50,404 bases of DNA, taken from contig DEPT01000053.1 of NCBI GenBank assembly GCA_002358905.1, positions 1-50,404 of the forward strand, in the 5' to 3' direction. The DNA comes from Akkermansiaceae bacterium UBA3385. GTDB taxonomy: Bacteria > Verrucomicrobiota > Verrucomicrobiia > Verrucomicrobiales > Akkermansiaceae. Within the stretch, counting starts at the first letter, position 1; every line of letters starts with the position of its first letter. Of this stretch, positions 35,044 to 43,806 are shown in pieces. The translations under genes and the position numbers were made by a program. A model generated the notes under the pieces. The model did no database searches and was not told where the DNA came from. It saw only the letters and a list, made by a program, of their open reading frames with translations.

Positions 35044-35682
35044 ATGGCCGAACATCATACACAAGGACGGCAGGGGCAGGGCGCCCGCCGCCGTCGTAAT
35101 AATAAGGGCCGTCCCTACCGCCGTCGCATGCCGCGTGCGCAGGAGACTCCGGCTCCCAAGCTCTCTCTGTTGCAGCGTATTCTCAGTTTCTTTGGCTTTG
35201 GCAAGAAGAAAGATGCTGCCCGGAAAGAATACCAGAAGAACGATAAGCGCAGACCGAAGGAGAATGTGCGTATAGCGAAAGGACGCAATAATCAGGGCGG
35301 GAATCCCGCTGCCCGTCAGGAAAAACGCCGCCGTCCCTCCTCTGTCGCGCCCACGCGCAATGGTCGCCTGTATGTGGGTAATCTCTCCTACGAGGCCACG
35401 GAGGCTGAGCTGGAGGACCTTTTCAAGGGTTTCGGCAATGTGCGTAGCGTGGAGATTATCTACAATCCTCGTACCTACAAGAGCAAGGGTTATGCCTTTG
35501 TGGAAATGCAGATGCTGGAAGATGCCCAGCGCGCAGCCGAGGTGCTGCATGGGCAGCCCTTCATGGGCCGCGAGCTCATGGTGAGCGCCGCCAGTGAGCG
35601 CCCAGAGCAGTCCGAAAAGCCCGAAGAAAAGGCTGAAACGCCCGCTCCTGAGCAGCCTGCCGAGGCTCCCTCTGCTGAGTAA
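35044..35682 (+). CDS. RNA-binding protein with one RRM domain
   Basis: A 212-residue protein with one RNA recognition motif. The basic N-terminal half (residues 1-100, rich in Arg, Lys, Gln) is probably disordered. The RRM (about 104-180) has RNP2 RLYVGNLSY and RNP1 KGYAFVEM (about 148-155), both intact. The C-terminus is rich in Glu, Pro and Ala. RRM proteins in bacteria are few; in cyanobacteria several are cold-induced, and the long leader here would suit similar control, though that is inference. The terminator just downstream ends the unit. Confidence 0.85.
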   Translation: MAEHHTQGRQGQGARRRRNNKGRPYRRRMPRAQETPAPKLSLLQRILSFFGFGKKKDAARKEYQKNDKRRPKENVRIAKGRNNQGGNPAARQEKRRRPSSVAPTRNGRLYVGNLSYEATEAELEDLFKGFGNVRSVEIIYNPRTYKSKGYAFVEMQMLEDAQRAAEVLHGQPFMGRELMVSAASERPEQSEKPEEKAETPAPEQPAEAPSAE

Positions 35683-35704
35683 ACCGGGTTTTACCAGAAC
35701 CTTT

Positions 35705-35745
35705 CGACAGCGTGTACCTGATTTGGTACACGCTGTCGTATTTTG
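35705..35745 (+). terminator. Terminator after the RRM gene
   Basis: A 14-bp perfect stem, 35705-35718 with 35725-35738, around a 6-nt loop, then TATTTTG. Confidence 0.85.
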
Positions 35746-35904
35746 TATGCGATGTACACATGTATTGCAGTTAACTGTTTATAATCAATTGTAACGAAAA
35801 ATATACACGCAGCCTGACACCTTGTTACTTTGAGATCGTAAATAAGCTCAAACAATACAAATTAAGTGAGTAACTGGTTTTGTGCTGTACATCACATACA
35901 AAAT
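35740..35904. repeat. Inverted repeat upstream of the autotransporter
   Basis: Arms of 19 bp (35740-35758 and 35886-35904) match in inverted orientation at 18 of 19 positions: ATTTTGTATG[C/T]GATGTACA. They are 127 bp apart. The enclosed DNA is AT-rich and shows no gene; the overall gap 35683-35977 holds no other coding sequence. The arms could be binding sites for a dimeric regulator of the autotransporter or the ends of a small defunct element. Confidence 0.55.
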
Positions 35905-35977
35905 GCGATATAAAATTATGGATTTAGAGACGTGTCGTCTGCGCTCTATTGTGTTATCATTTTAATAGTATCAATAT

Positions 35978-38900
35978 ATGAAACTTCATTTACCGAAAAA
36001 ATTATTTGTAGCTGTCATGGCTGCCCTGTCAGCCTTTTACACATTACCGGCTTCCGCTTTGTATGTTGTAGGGTGCGACACTGTAACCGGCGATGCTGAT
36101 GTCGTTTTTGAAAAAGCAACGACATATCCAGGATACGACATCCATGAGTATGTACGCCCTGTTGTAATCGAGACAACGGATAATGCCCCTCTTCGTTTTG
36201 CCGATGAGCTGGTTGGAGAGACCTATGATGCCTACATGCCAATTTACGTTCGCGAAGGACAGTTCATCATGACGGATGGTATTAAATTCGTTTATCATGA
36301 ACCTGATAACGGTGCCATGCTTCAGGTGGGTGGTAAAAATGCATCCATGCTCATTTCAAATGGAGCATCATTTACTGAAGAGCATACTTATTATGGTGGG
36401 TATCTCAACATTGGCGGTCCTGACGGTGGAGGAAAGCTCGAACTGACTTCTGGCGGTTCCCTGTATTTGGATAAATCATTGACTGCCGGGTATTTCAGGG
36501 ATGCCGATTGGAGCTCGGCTCAAACCGTCTTAGCCACGTACGATGGAGCGGAACGCTACCTTGATGGAGACTATGAAACCGTGACCTACACTGCGGCTGA
36601 TAACAGTGAGTTAACTCGTCAATATGGCAAGGCAACTATTATTGTCGATGGCGATGACAATAATTCAAGCGGTGCCGAACGTACTACCATGGAAATGGGC
36701 ACAGCCATGTTCCTTGCTCATGCTGATGTAACCGTTAAAAATGGTGCATTGATGAACCTTGGAACCCGACTGACTGATGCTCAGAATAAGCCGGAACTGA
36801 CTTATAATGGTTGGGAAGGTTGTAATATTCTGGGGCGCCAGCACGGTTGTACTGCTAATCTGTCAATTGTATCTGGAGGCGAAATAAACATTACCGGCAG
36901 CCTTATTTCCTCCTTTAGTGATGTCAGAGATGCAAAAATTAATATCTCAATTGACGGCAATGCTACCGAAGATTCCGCGAATGGCGTGGAAAAAGGCACA
37001 CCATCCCGGCTCACCGTATCACATATCCTTGGTCTAGGAGTTGGCAGTTCCTATACTGCGGGCAAGACTACAACAAAGATGGATGTAGTCAACGGCGCTG
37101 AAGTACATGCCAGCGATATACACCTGGGGTTGGATGAAGGGCGTGTGGGCACGCATGAGGCGACCATTAATGTTGATGATGAATCCTGCATGATTGCAGA
37201 TAATCTTTTCTATGTCTCCGAAGGTGCTGAACTTACATCTGCCGGCATGCTTGGCGCCAATCATTTCGAACTGCGTAAAAAGGGCATATTGAACTTAGGC
37301 GGCACCATTAATGCTACTTCCATGACCATGTATTCTGGCAGTAGCATGAAGTTTGAGCTAGACGGTTCTCAAACCGCTCCTATCACTCTTAACGCAGGGT
37401 TATTCATCATGGAAGATGGTGCAAAGGTTGAGATTGTATTCACCAATAGCTATCTCGACAGTATCACCGCAACGGAAACAGAGATGCAGGTTCTTGTTGT
37501 ATCCGGTGGAGCCGAGGAGTCTTCCGCTGCTGGTGAAATCCTGTATAGCGGGCTGGACTCGATGTACTGGGAAGTCAGCAATCTTGATTGGTCTGCTATA
37601 GGTGGGGATGTGTACTTAACCGGAACCCTGATATATAAGACAGAAATTACAGCTCCGGAGGGTGATGAGCTGTCTCAGACTATCGGCGACACCCCCGGAG
37701 GCGACAAAGTCTCACTGGTCATCAGTGGACAGAGCACCACAATTACCGGTAACAACAGCTACTCCGGCAGCACCAGCATAGAGAATGCCGAGATTACTCT
37801 GGGAACTGCCACGGCCCTGGGTTCCAGTACAATAAAAGCCAGCGGCACGAACACCATTTCCACAGCCGAAGGCGTGACGGCCAACCTTGCTAACACAATT
37901 GAAAACAGCGGTTTGCTGACGCTCAATGGTAACTATGATGCCAGCCAGATGGAATTGATGGTGTATGAGGAAACCCGTGTAGACACAACCGGAGAAGCTG
38001 GCAGCAATGGTTTCTTCCGCGCGGCTGGCAGTACTGTCCATGTGATTACCAACACTGACGAAACTGCCAGAGTGCTGTTGGGCGAAGATTTCAGCATCAG
38101 TCACTCGGATATTGAGCATCAGCTTGATACCCAGACGGGCATTGCTACAAATGGAATGGAAATTGACTACAGCACTTACACCGTAGCCGATGCTGACCAC
38201 AAAGTGGCCGTAAGTGAGATTCAGGCAGTCTCTGCAGACCAGACTACTAAGGTGGAGATGAGTGATGGTGCTCTGACTGCTGATGCGGATATGGAGGTAG
38301 CCACCACTGGCGGTGAACTCACGGTGGCAGGGGCAACTGTAAGCGGCAGCATTGCCGACACAACGGTTATCTCCGAGGGTGGCCAAATCGCAGCCGCTGT
38401 TTCCGGGGAATCTTATATCGCGGTAAACGCAGAAACCACCATCAGCGGAGAAAATACCTCTACTGCCGGCATGCAGGTGAACAACACGGCACTGACGCTG
38501 GGTTCTGCCACCGCTCTTGGTGCAGGCACTGTCAACGCAGTAGACACCAGCACCATTACTACAGCGGAGGGTGTAACAGCCACCCTGAGCTCCGCCATTC
38601 TGAACAGCGGCACGCTGACACTGGACGGCAGCTATGATGCCTCCGCCCTGGAAGTAACCGCTATTGATGCCACTCGCGTGGATATCACCGGTAACGAAGG
38701 AGCGAGCGGCTTCCAACGTGATGCCGGCAGCAGTGTAGTCGTCGTGGAGAACTGCGGCGAAGAAGCCTCTATCACCCTGGGCGAAAATCTCAGCGTCTCC
38801 ATCGGCACAAAGGAATATGAGCTGGATGCCGTTACCGGTATTGCCACAGCAGATGCCGGCACCAACTACAGTACATACTACATAGCCAAGGCAGAGCATT

Positions 38901-41512
38901 CTGTGGCCGTAAGTGAGATTCAGGCAGTCTCTGCAGACCAGACTACCAAGGTGGAGATGAGTGAGGGTGCTCTGACTGCTGATGCAGATATGGAGGTAGC
39001 CACCACTGGCGGTGAACTTACGGTGGCAGGGGCAACTGTAAGCGGCAGCATAGCCGACACGGACATTACCTCCGAAGGCGGTGAAATCGCAGCCGCTGTT
39101 TCCGGGGAATCCTATATCGCGGTAAACGCAGAAACCACCATCAGCGGAGAAAATACCTCTACCGCCGGCATGCAGGTGAACAATACGGCACTGACGCTGG
39201 GTTCTGTCTCTGCCCTGGGTGCAGGCACCGTTAATGCGGTAGAAACCAGCACCATTACCACAGCAGAGGGGATAACAGCCACCCTGAGCTCCGCCATTCT
39301 GAACAGCGGCACGCTGACCCTGGACGGCAGCTATGATGCCTCCGCCCTGGAAGTAACCGCTATTGATGCCACTCGTGTGGATATCGCCGGTAACGAAGGA
39401 GATAACGGCTTCCAACGTGATGCCGGCAGCAGTGTAGTCGTCGTGGAGAACTGCGGCGAGGAATCCTCTATCACCCTGGGTGAAAATCTCAGCGTCTCCA
39501 TCGGCACAAAGGAATATGAGCTGGATGCCGTTACCGGTATTGCCACAGCAGATGCCGGCACCAACTACAGCACATACTACGTAGCCGCTGCCGAGCACTC
39601 TGTGTCCGTAAGCGAGATTCAGGCAGCTTCCGCCGACCAGACTACCAAGGTGGAGATGAGCGCAGGTGCTCTGACTGCTGATGCGGATATGGAGGTAGCT
39701 ACCACCGGCGGTGAGCTGACGGTGCAAAATGCCAAGGTAAGCGGCAGCATAGTCGACACGGCCATCACATCTGAAGGTGGTGAAATCAGCGCAGATGTCT
39801 CCGGCAAATCCTCTGTGGCTGTAACTGGCAAGACCACTCTCTCCGGCAACAACAGCTACACCGGCAACACCACGATTGATGGTGCAGAGCTTATCGTCAC
39901 CAGGGAGAATGCTCTGGGGACGGGTGAGGTCATCATGAAGAATCACGCTATTCTCGATCTGCAGGGCATGAACATCAGCAACCGGATTACCGTTTACGGC
40001 TGCACTCTGGCCGGAGCTTCGTCCTACACCGGTAATCTGGTGGTAGACAGCGGTGAGCTGACCCTGCGCGATGCGACAAAGGCCGATACCGTGGAGGTTT
40101 CCAACGGTGCCACCTTGACAGGTGCAGACCTGACCGCCAATACTGTGACCGTGACGGATAACGGCGCTATCAATGATGTGGCCGTGACAGCCGGAAGCGT
40201 GACAGTGTCCAGCGGTGGCAGCATCTCCGGCGCAACCCTTACGGCCAAGCAGGTGACGGTCAACTCCGAGGCCAACAAGGAAAGTAAGATTACCAGTGCT
40301 GTAACTATCACCGACAACGGTACTCTCACTGTGAACGGTGACCAGAATCTGGATGTGACAGGCAGTCTGACTCTGGGCTCCGGCTCCACCGTAAAACTGA
40401 ATGGCGAAGGTAAAGTGAATGTGGCCGGTAAAGTCACCATTAAGAAGGGGACCAGCATTATCACCAGCGGTGAATTCGAGGTCGGAGACGAGTTGATTTC
40501 CTCTGAAACCCCGATTGAGGTCGAGGAAGGAGTGAAGTTCACCTTCGGTACACTGGAAGTCGAGTTGCAAAAGGGCGAAACCTCTCTGGTCATTGTCTCG
40601 ATGTTCAAACAGGAACTTGCAGATGCCTATACCCTCAGCAATTGGGGCATGGTCACCGCAAGCCGTGCTGTAGTGAACGCCGTGCGCGGCCAGCGCAGCA
40701 ACACCGGCTGCATCGCCAATGGCCGTGGCACTGCCTGGGCCGCTGTGCTGGGTGGCAACCACGATATCAACGGAGGCGATATCAACCTGAAAGGTGCTGC
40801 CGTTGGTGCAGATATGAAAGTGGGTTCCCGCAGTAAGCTTGGTCTGGCTCTGGGCTACACGGAAGCAGACATCAAGCCGGACGGTATAGCTGCCTCTGAT
40901 TCCACCGGCACCTACATTGCCGCCTATGGCGAGCACCTCATCAAGAAGCTCAGCCCCACCAGCTGCCTGAGCCTGGACTGGGTCGCCAGCTATGGTCAGA
41001 CGGAATCCAAACGCAATTCTCTGGACTGGGAACAGCAGAGCTTGCAGTTCAATACCCGCCTGAGCTGGAATAAGCAGATTAAGGAACGCCTCTGCATCAG
41101 CGTGTTCGGTGGACTTGAGTACTACACCAACGAATCCGATACGGTGGAAGGCGTGAAGACCGGCTCTATTCAGAACCTGCGTGGGGAAATCGGCGTGGGT
41201 GCCCGCTATGTGGCCTGGGGTACTCCTGCAGTGGCTGATGGCAAGGGTGGAAGCAGTCGTCCTGGCTGTGAGAAGCTGGTGTTCACCGGAGAACTCCGCT
41301 ATATGAACGATATGGTGCGCAGCAACCCGGTAGTTCGCATGAATGGCCTGAGCGGTATGGGTGAGAATCCCGGACGCCAGGGCGTGGGCATCGAGGCCGG
41401 GGCTACCTACCGCATCGGCGAACGCTGGAGCGCCAGTGCCAACTATGGGTTCAACACCATGGAGGACTCTAAGGAACACCGCGTGAATGTGGGTGCCAGC
41501 TACACGTTCTGA
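35978..41512 (+). CDS. Autotransporter (type V secretion) with repeated passenger
   Basis: An 1844-residue surface protein. Signal peptide MKLHLPKKLFVAVMAALSAFYTLPASA resembles those of Akkermansia surface proteins. The passenger (about 28-1540) is a predicted beta helix rich in Thr, Ser, Ala and Gly; the autotransporter-associated repeat TTLSGNNSYTGNTTIDGAE (about residue 1285) is typical. The C-terminal beta barrel (about 1545-1844) starts near GRGTAWAAVLGGNHDINGG and ends VNVGASYTF with terminal Phe, as required for Bam insertion. Residues about 740-1210 are two near-identical 233-residue units flanked by diverged ones. No protease or lectin motif is seen in the passenger, so binding or adhesion is the likely role, by inference. 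Confidence 0.92.
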   Translation: MKLHLPKKLFVAVMAALSAFYTLPASALYVVGCDTVTGDADVVFEKATTYPGYDIHEYVRPVVIETTDNAPLRFADELVGETYDAYMPIYVREGQFIMTDGIKFVYHEPDNGAMLQVGGKNASMLISNGASFTEEHTYYGGYLNIGGPDGGGKLELTSGGSLYLDKSLTAGYFRDADWSSAQTVLATYDGAERYLDGDYETVTYTAADNSELTRQYGKATIIVDGDDNNSSGAERTTMEMGTAMFLAHADVTVKNGALMNLGTRLTDAQNKPELTYNGWEGCNILGRQHGCTANLSIVSGGEINITGSLISSFSDVRDAKINISIDGNATEDSANGVEKGTPSRLTVSHILGLGVGSSYTAGKTTTKMDVVNGAEVHASDIHLGLDEGRVGTHEATINVDDESCMIADNLFYVSEGAELTSAGMLGANHFELRKKGILNLGGTINATSMTMYSGSSMKFELDGSQTAPITLNAGLFIMEDGAKVEIVFTNSYLDSITATETEMQVLVVSGGAEESSAAGEILYSGLDSMYWEVSNLDWSAIGGDVYLTGTLIYKTEITAPEGDELSQTIGDTPGGDKVSLVISGQSTTITGNNSYSGSTSIENAEITLGTATALGSSTIKASGTNTISTAEGVTANLANTIENSGLLTLNGNYDASQMELMVYEETRVDTTGEAGSNGFFRAAGSTVHVITNTDETARVLLGEDFSISHSDIEHQLDTQTGIATNGMEIDYSTYTVADADHKVAVSEIQAVSADQTTKVEMSDGALTADADMEVATTGGELTVAGATVSGSIADTTVISEGGQIAAAVSGESYIAVNAETTISGENTSTAGMQVNNTALTLGSATALGAGTVNAVDTSTITTAEGVTATLSSAILNSGTLTLDGSYDASALEVTAIDATRVDITGNEGASGFQRDAGSSVVVVENCGEEASITLGENLSVSIGTKEYELDAVTGIATADAGTNYSTYYIAKAEHSVAVSEIQAVSADQTTKVEMSEGALTADADMEVATTGGELTVAGATVSGSIADTDITSEGGEIAAAVSGESYIAVNAETTISGENTSTAGMQVNNTALTLGSVSALGAGTVNAVETSTITTAEGITATLSSAILNSGTLTLDGSYDASALEVTAIDATRVDIAGNEGDNGFQRDAGSSVVVVENCGEESSITLGENLSVSIGTKEYELDAVTGIATADAGTNYSTYYVAAAEHSVSVSEIQAASADQTTKVEMSAGALTADADMEVATTGGELTVQNAKVSGSIVDTAITSEGGEISADVSGKSSVAVTGKTTLSGNNSYTGNTTIDGAELIVTRENALGTGEVIMKNHAILDLQGMNISNRITVYGCTLAGASSYTGNLVVDSGELTLRDATKADTVEVSNGATLTGADLTANTVTVTDNGAINDVAVTAGSVTVSSGGSISGATLTAKQVTVNSEANKESKITSAVTITDNGTLTVNGDQNLDVTGSLTLGSGSTVKLNGEGKVNVAGKVTIKKGTSIITSGEFEVGDELISSETPIEVEEGVKFTFGTLEVELQKGETSLVIVSMFKQELADAYTLSNWGMVTASRAVVNAVRGQRSNTGCIANGRGTAWAAVLGGNHDINGGDINLKGAAVGADMKVGSRSKLGLALGYTEADIKPDGIAASDSTGTYIAAYGEHLIKKLSPTSCLSLDWVASYGQTESKRNSLDWEQQSLQFNTRLSWNKQIKERLCISVFGGLEYYTNESDTVEGVKTGSIQNLRGEIGVGARYVAWGTPAVADGKGGSSRPGCEKLVFTGELRYMNDMVRSNPVVRMNGLSGMGENPGRQGVGIEAGATYRIGERWSASANYGFNTMEDSKEHRVNVGASYTF
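37505..39930 (+). repeat. 699-bp tandem repeats in the autotransporter gene
   Basis: Two near-identical units, 38204-38902 and 38903-39601, each 233 codons and in frame. A third, partial unit begins at 39602 and drifts away by about 39750. A diverged copy in the same phase lies at about 37505-38203 (compare the ALGSST and ALGAGT segments). Copy junctions occur at the codons for VAVSEIQAVSADQTTKVEM. High identity at DNA level means recent duplication or gene conversion, and the array is likely to change copy number. Confidence 0.9.
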
Positions 41513-41605
41513 TAATATCTGAATACCATATGGAGACGAGCGCATGCCAGATGCTGGTGTGCGCTCGTTTTTTGGGTGCCGTTTGGTTTTTTCGGGTGCA
41601 GAAAC

Positions 41606-41634
41606 TTGCAATGTATTCATCAGCGTGCTATGAT
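41606..41634 (+). promoter_or_regulatory. Putative promoter of yggS
   Basis: TTGCAA (41606-41611), a 17-bp spacer and TATGAT (41629-41634), 6 nt before the ATG at 41641. It supports that start over the upstream open frame. Confidence 0.6.
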
Positions 41635-41640
41635 GCAGGC

Positions 41641-42342
41641 ATGTACATACAGGAGCAGTTGCAGGAGATTAAGGCTAATATAGCAGCGGCCGAGCGGCGC
41701 GCCGGGCGCGAGCCGGGCAGTGTGAAGCTGCTGGCGGTGAGCAAGACTTTTCCGGTAGAGGATATCATGCAGGCTTATGCTGACGGCCAGCGCCTTTTTG
41801 GTGAGAATCGACTTCAGGAGGCCATGAGCAAAATGCCGGAGATGCCGCAGGACTGTGAATGGCATCTTATCGGCCCGCTGCAGCGTAACAAGGTGCGCAA
41901 GGCTCTGGAGCAGGGGTTTGGCCTGCTTCAGGCGGTGGATTCTCTGAGGCTCGCCGAGACGATTTCGCGCATTGCCGGTGAGCTGGGCTGTGTGGCTCGC
42001 ATTCTGCTGGAGGTGAATGTGGATGCCGAGGAAAGCAAACATGGCTTTACGCCGCAGGAAGTGCAGGAGCTTTGGCCGCAGCTGGTGGAGCTGCCGCATC
42101 TGGAAATCAGAGGCCTGATGTGTATCCCCGCTCCCACGGAGGAGCCGGAGGGCGCACGCCCTGCGTTCCGCGCGCTGCGTGAGCTGGCGGAACAACTCCG
42201 CGCCCGCGGCCCGCTGCCTTTGCCGGAGCTTTCCATGGGGATGAGCCATGATTACGCCGTGGCTGTGGAGGAAGGGGCCACGATTGTGCGCGTGGGCTCT
42301 GCTATTTTTGGCAAGCGGGATTACGGAATGCCGCCGAATTGA
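41641..42342 (+). CDS. yggS: PLP homeostasis protein (YggS/PLPBP family)
   Basis: A 233-residue TIM-barrel protein that binds PLP and keeps B6 and amino-acid pools balanced; it has no known enzyme activity. The PLP lysine is in LAVSKTFP (about residue 36). Other family motifs: FGENRLQEA (about 57-65), WHLIGPLQRNKVRKAL (about 79-94), LEVNVDAEESKHGF (about 125-138), GLMCIPAP and LSMGMSHDY. The frame is open to 41530, but MYIQEQLQEIKANI with the promoter marks 41641 as the start. It converges on an outer-membrane gene across a shared terminator. Confidence 0.93.
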   Translation: MYIQEQLQEIKANIAAAERRAGREPGSVKLLAVSKTFPVEDIMQAYADGQRLFGENRLQEAMSKMPEMPQDCEWHLIGPLQRNKVRKALEQGFGLLQAVDSLRLAETISRIAGELGCVARILLEVNVDAEESKHGFTPQEVQELWPQLVELPHLEIRGLMCIPAPTEEPEGARPAFRALRELAEQLRARGPLPLPELSMGMSHDYAVAVEEGATIVRVGSAIFGKRDYGMPPN

Positions 42343-42363
42343 TATTCGTTTTTTGAGCGGAAA

Positions 42364-42405
42364 GAGAAACCGCCTGTTCCTTTATCAGGGGAACAGGCGG
42401 TTTGA
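42364..42405. terminator. Bidirectional terminator between yggS and the outer-membrane gene
   Basis: A 14-bp perfect stem, 42367-42380 with 42390-42403, around a 9-nt loop; ends carry AAA on the left and TTTG on the right, so it can serve both converging genes. Confidence 0.85.
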
Positions 42406-42424
42406 TTTGTAATGTGAAATGGGA

Positions 42425-43036
42425 TTAGAACTGGGTGCCGATACCAGCCGTGATGACGTGCTGGTTGAAGTTTGTGCCCAGCGCGTTGTGTACAAAGGTG
42501 CGGTTGAATTCGTAACCGACCTTGAAGTAGAGGCGTTCGTTGCAGATAAACTTGAGACCAGCGCCTACACCCATGGTGAAGCCGTTGAACTCTTCTCTGT
42601 ACTTCATGTCTTCGAAGGTAGCTTCGTAGCAGCCTGCTGCCCAACCAGCCTTAGCGCCGATGTCGAGGAACACGGTATCGCAAAGGCCTACGTTGATGTC
42701 GTAGCCTGCGGTAACGGGAAGCATCCAGATGTCCTGGTCAACAGAACCGTAGGGCGTCTTGATCTGATCGTTGCCGAATTCTGCAGCAATGTTGATGCTG
42801 AACTGGTGACGCACTGCGCCTTCGCCTGTGTTGTAGAGGCTGAAGCTGCCACGTACGCCGAAAGTATCGGGCATGTCATGCTCACCGATGGCGTAGAGAG
42901 CCTCTACATTATAGGTGGGCTGGCAGTCGACAGGAGTCAGGGCCCCGGGCTGATTGTAGGGGAGAACATAGCTGGCTGCGGAAGCGGAACCGGCAAGGGC
43001 TGCCAGCACGGCCAAAAGAGAAAGTGCTTTCTTCAT
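42425..43036 (-). CDS. Small outer-membrane beta-barrel protein
   Basis: A 203-residue outer-membrane protein. Signal peptide MKKALSLLAVLAALAGSASA, then SYVLPYNQPG. Alternating hydrophobic/polar strands, many aromatic residues, Gly-rich turns and the C-terminal HVITAGIGTQF, ending in Phe, fit an 8-stranded barrel like OmpA/OmpX-type proteins. The strand YFKVGYEFNRTFV near residue 170 is clear. No peptidoglycan-binding domain follows. The frame is open to 43075, but the ATG at 43036 begins the signal peptide. A promoter lies right upstream. Function not known. Confidence 0.85.
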   Translation of the reverse strand: MKKALSLLAVLAALAGSASAASYVLPYNQPGALTPVDCQPTYNVEALYAIGEHDMPDTFGVRGSFSLYNTGEGAVRHQFSINIAAEFGNDQIKTPYGSVDQDIWMLPVTAGYDINVGLCDTVFLDIGAKAGWAAGCYEATFEDMKYREEFNGFTMGVGAGLKFICNERLYFKVGYEFNRTFVHNALGTNFNQHVITAGIGTQF

Positions 43037-43046
43037 AACAGAATAT

Positions 43047-43075
43047 TTTCTAGCATATCCGTGCGCTTCTTGCAA
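43047..43075 (-). promoter_or_regulatory. Putative promoter of the outer-membrane gene
   Basis: On the minus strand TTGCAA (43070-43075), a 17-bp spacer ending in TGC, and TAGAAA (43047-43052), 10 nt before the ATG at 43036. Confidence 0.55.
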
Positions 43076-43117
43076 GCAAAAAATACTTTGCGGAGGCTGC
43101 TTGCTGGTTTGTGGTGA

Positions 43118-43783
43118 CTACACTCCTTTTTTATCGTCCCACAGGGTGAGGTGGAGGCGGTCTCCGAGCCGCACTTGGTGACGCAGGCACATATCAACTA
43201 CCGTGTCCCTTGCGTCTTCCAGTTGTTTTCTGGTTGTGGCGCAAGGCATCAGTATGATTCGCTCCTGTGGTAAGTTGAGGGACGCAATGGCCTCCCAGTC
43301 GTCATTCCTGCTGACAACGAATTTGAACCAGGAGTTTGCCAGCATGGCAAAAGCTTCCAGAATTTCCGGCTTGATGGCTTTGGAATTGTCGTTGCCGGCG
43401 TGGGAAAGCTTCGGGGATATATTCCACTGGTTAACGCGTTGGGCAAGAGTAGGAGTGGGGAGGATGGTGCCGTTGGTTTCTATTTCTATGAAAGTGTCTG
43501 CAGGCAGGAGACGGATGAGTTTTTCCAGCCCTGGCTGTTGTAATAAAGGTTCTCCTCCGGTTATGACAAGTGAAGAGCAGTTGTATCGGCCGATTTCCTT
43601 TGCTATATCTACCGTTGAGGAAATGATGCCGTTCCCCCATGAGTGCTTGGTATCGCACCACTTACATGCAAGGTTGCAGCCTGCTAATCGAAGGAATACG
43701 GCGGGGGTTCCGCAGCGGCTACCCTCCCCTTGCAGGGAGTAAAATATCTCGGGGGCAGAATTCAGGCGTGCAATGTTTAACAT
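43118..43783 (-). CDS. queE: 7-carboxy-7-deazaguanine synthase
   Basis: A 221-residue radical-SAM enzyme that makes CDG for queuosine biosynthesis. The cluster motif C-x3-C-x2-C is in LAGCNLACKWCDTKHSWG (about 34-51), a variant of the usual spacing for the QueE family. Other motifs: SLQGEGSRCGTPAVFLRL (about 16-33), VITGGEPLLQQ near 72 and EIETNGT near 100. Length is normal. Other queuosine genes are not in the window. The divergent phosphatase starts 23 bp away, so the two promoters overlap. Confidence 0.94.
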   Translation of the reverse strand: MLNIARLNSAPEIFYSLQGEGSRCGTPAVFLRLAGCNLACKWCDTKHSWGNGIISSTVDIAKEIGRYNCSSLVITGGEPLLQQPGLEKLIRLLPADTFIEIETNGTILPTPTLAQRVNQWNISPKLSHAGNDNSKAIKPEILEAFAMLANSWFKFVVSRNDDWEAIASLNLPQERIILMPCATTRKQLEDARDTVVDMCLRHQVRLGDRLHLTLWDDKKGV

Positions 43784-43796
43784 GGTGTGGTAGGAT
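43768..43796 (+). promoter_or_regulatory. Putative promoter of the phosphatase-lipoprotein-hexapeptide run
   Basis: GTGCAA (43768-43773), a 17-bp spacer and TAGGAT (43791-43796), 10 nt before the ATG at 43807. Its -35 half lies inside queE. Confidence 0.4.
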
Positions 43797-43806
43797 ACAC
43801 AGTGAC

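Noticed and set aside
37712..41620. Open frame of about 1300 codons on the minus strand opposite the autotransporter
   Set aside because: It is an antisense shadow: the plus-strand frame has signal peptide, repeats and barrel; the minus frame has low-complexity His/Gly/Ala-rich text and no domain. The repeats make stop-free antisense frames likely.
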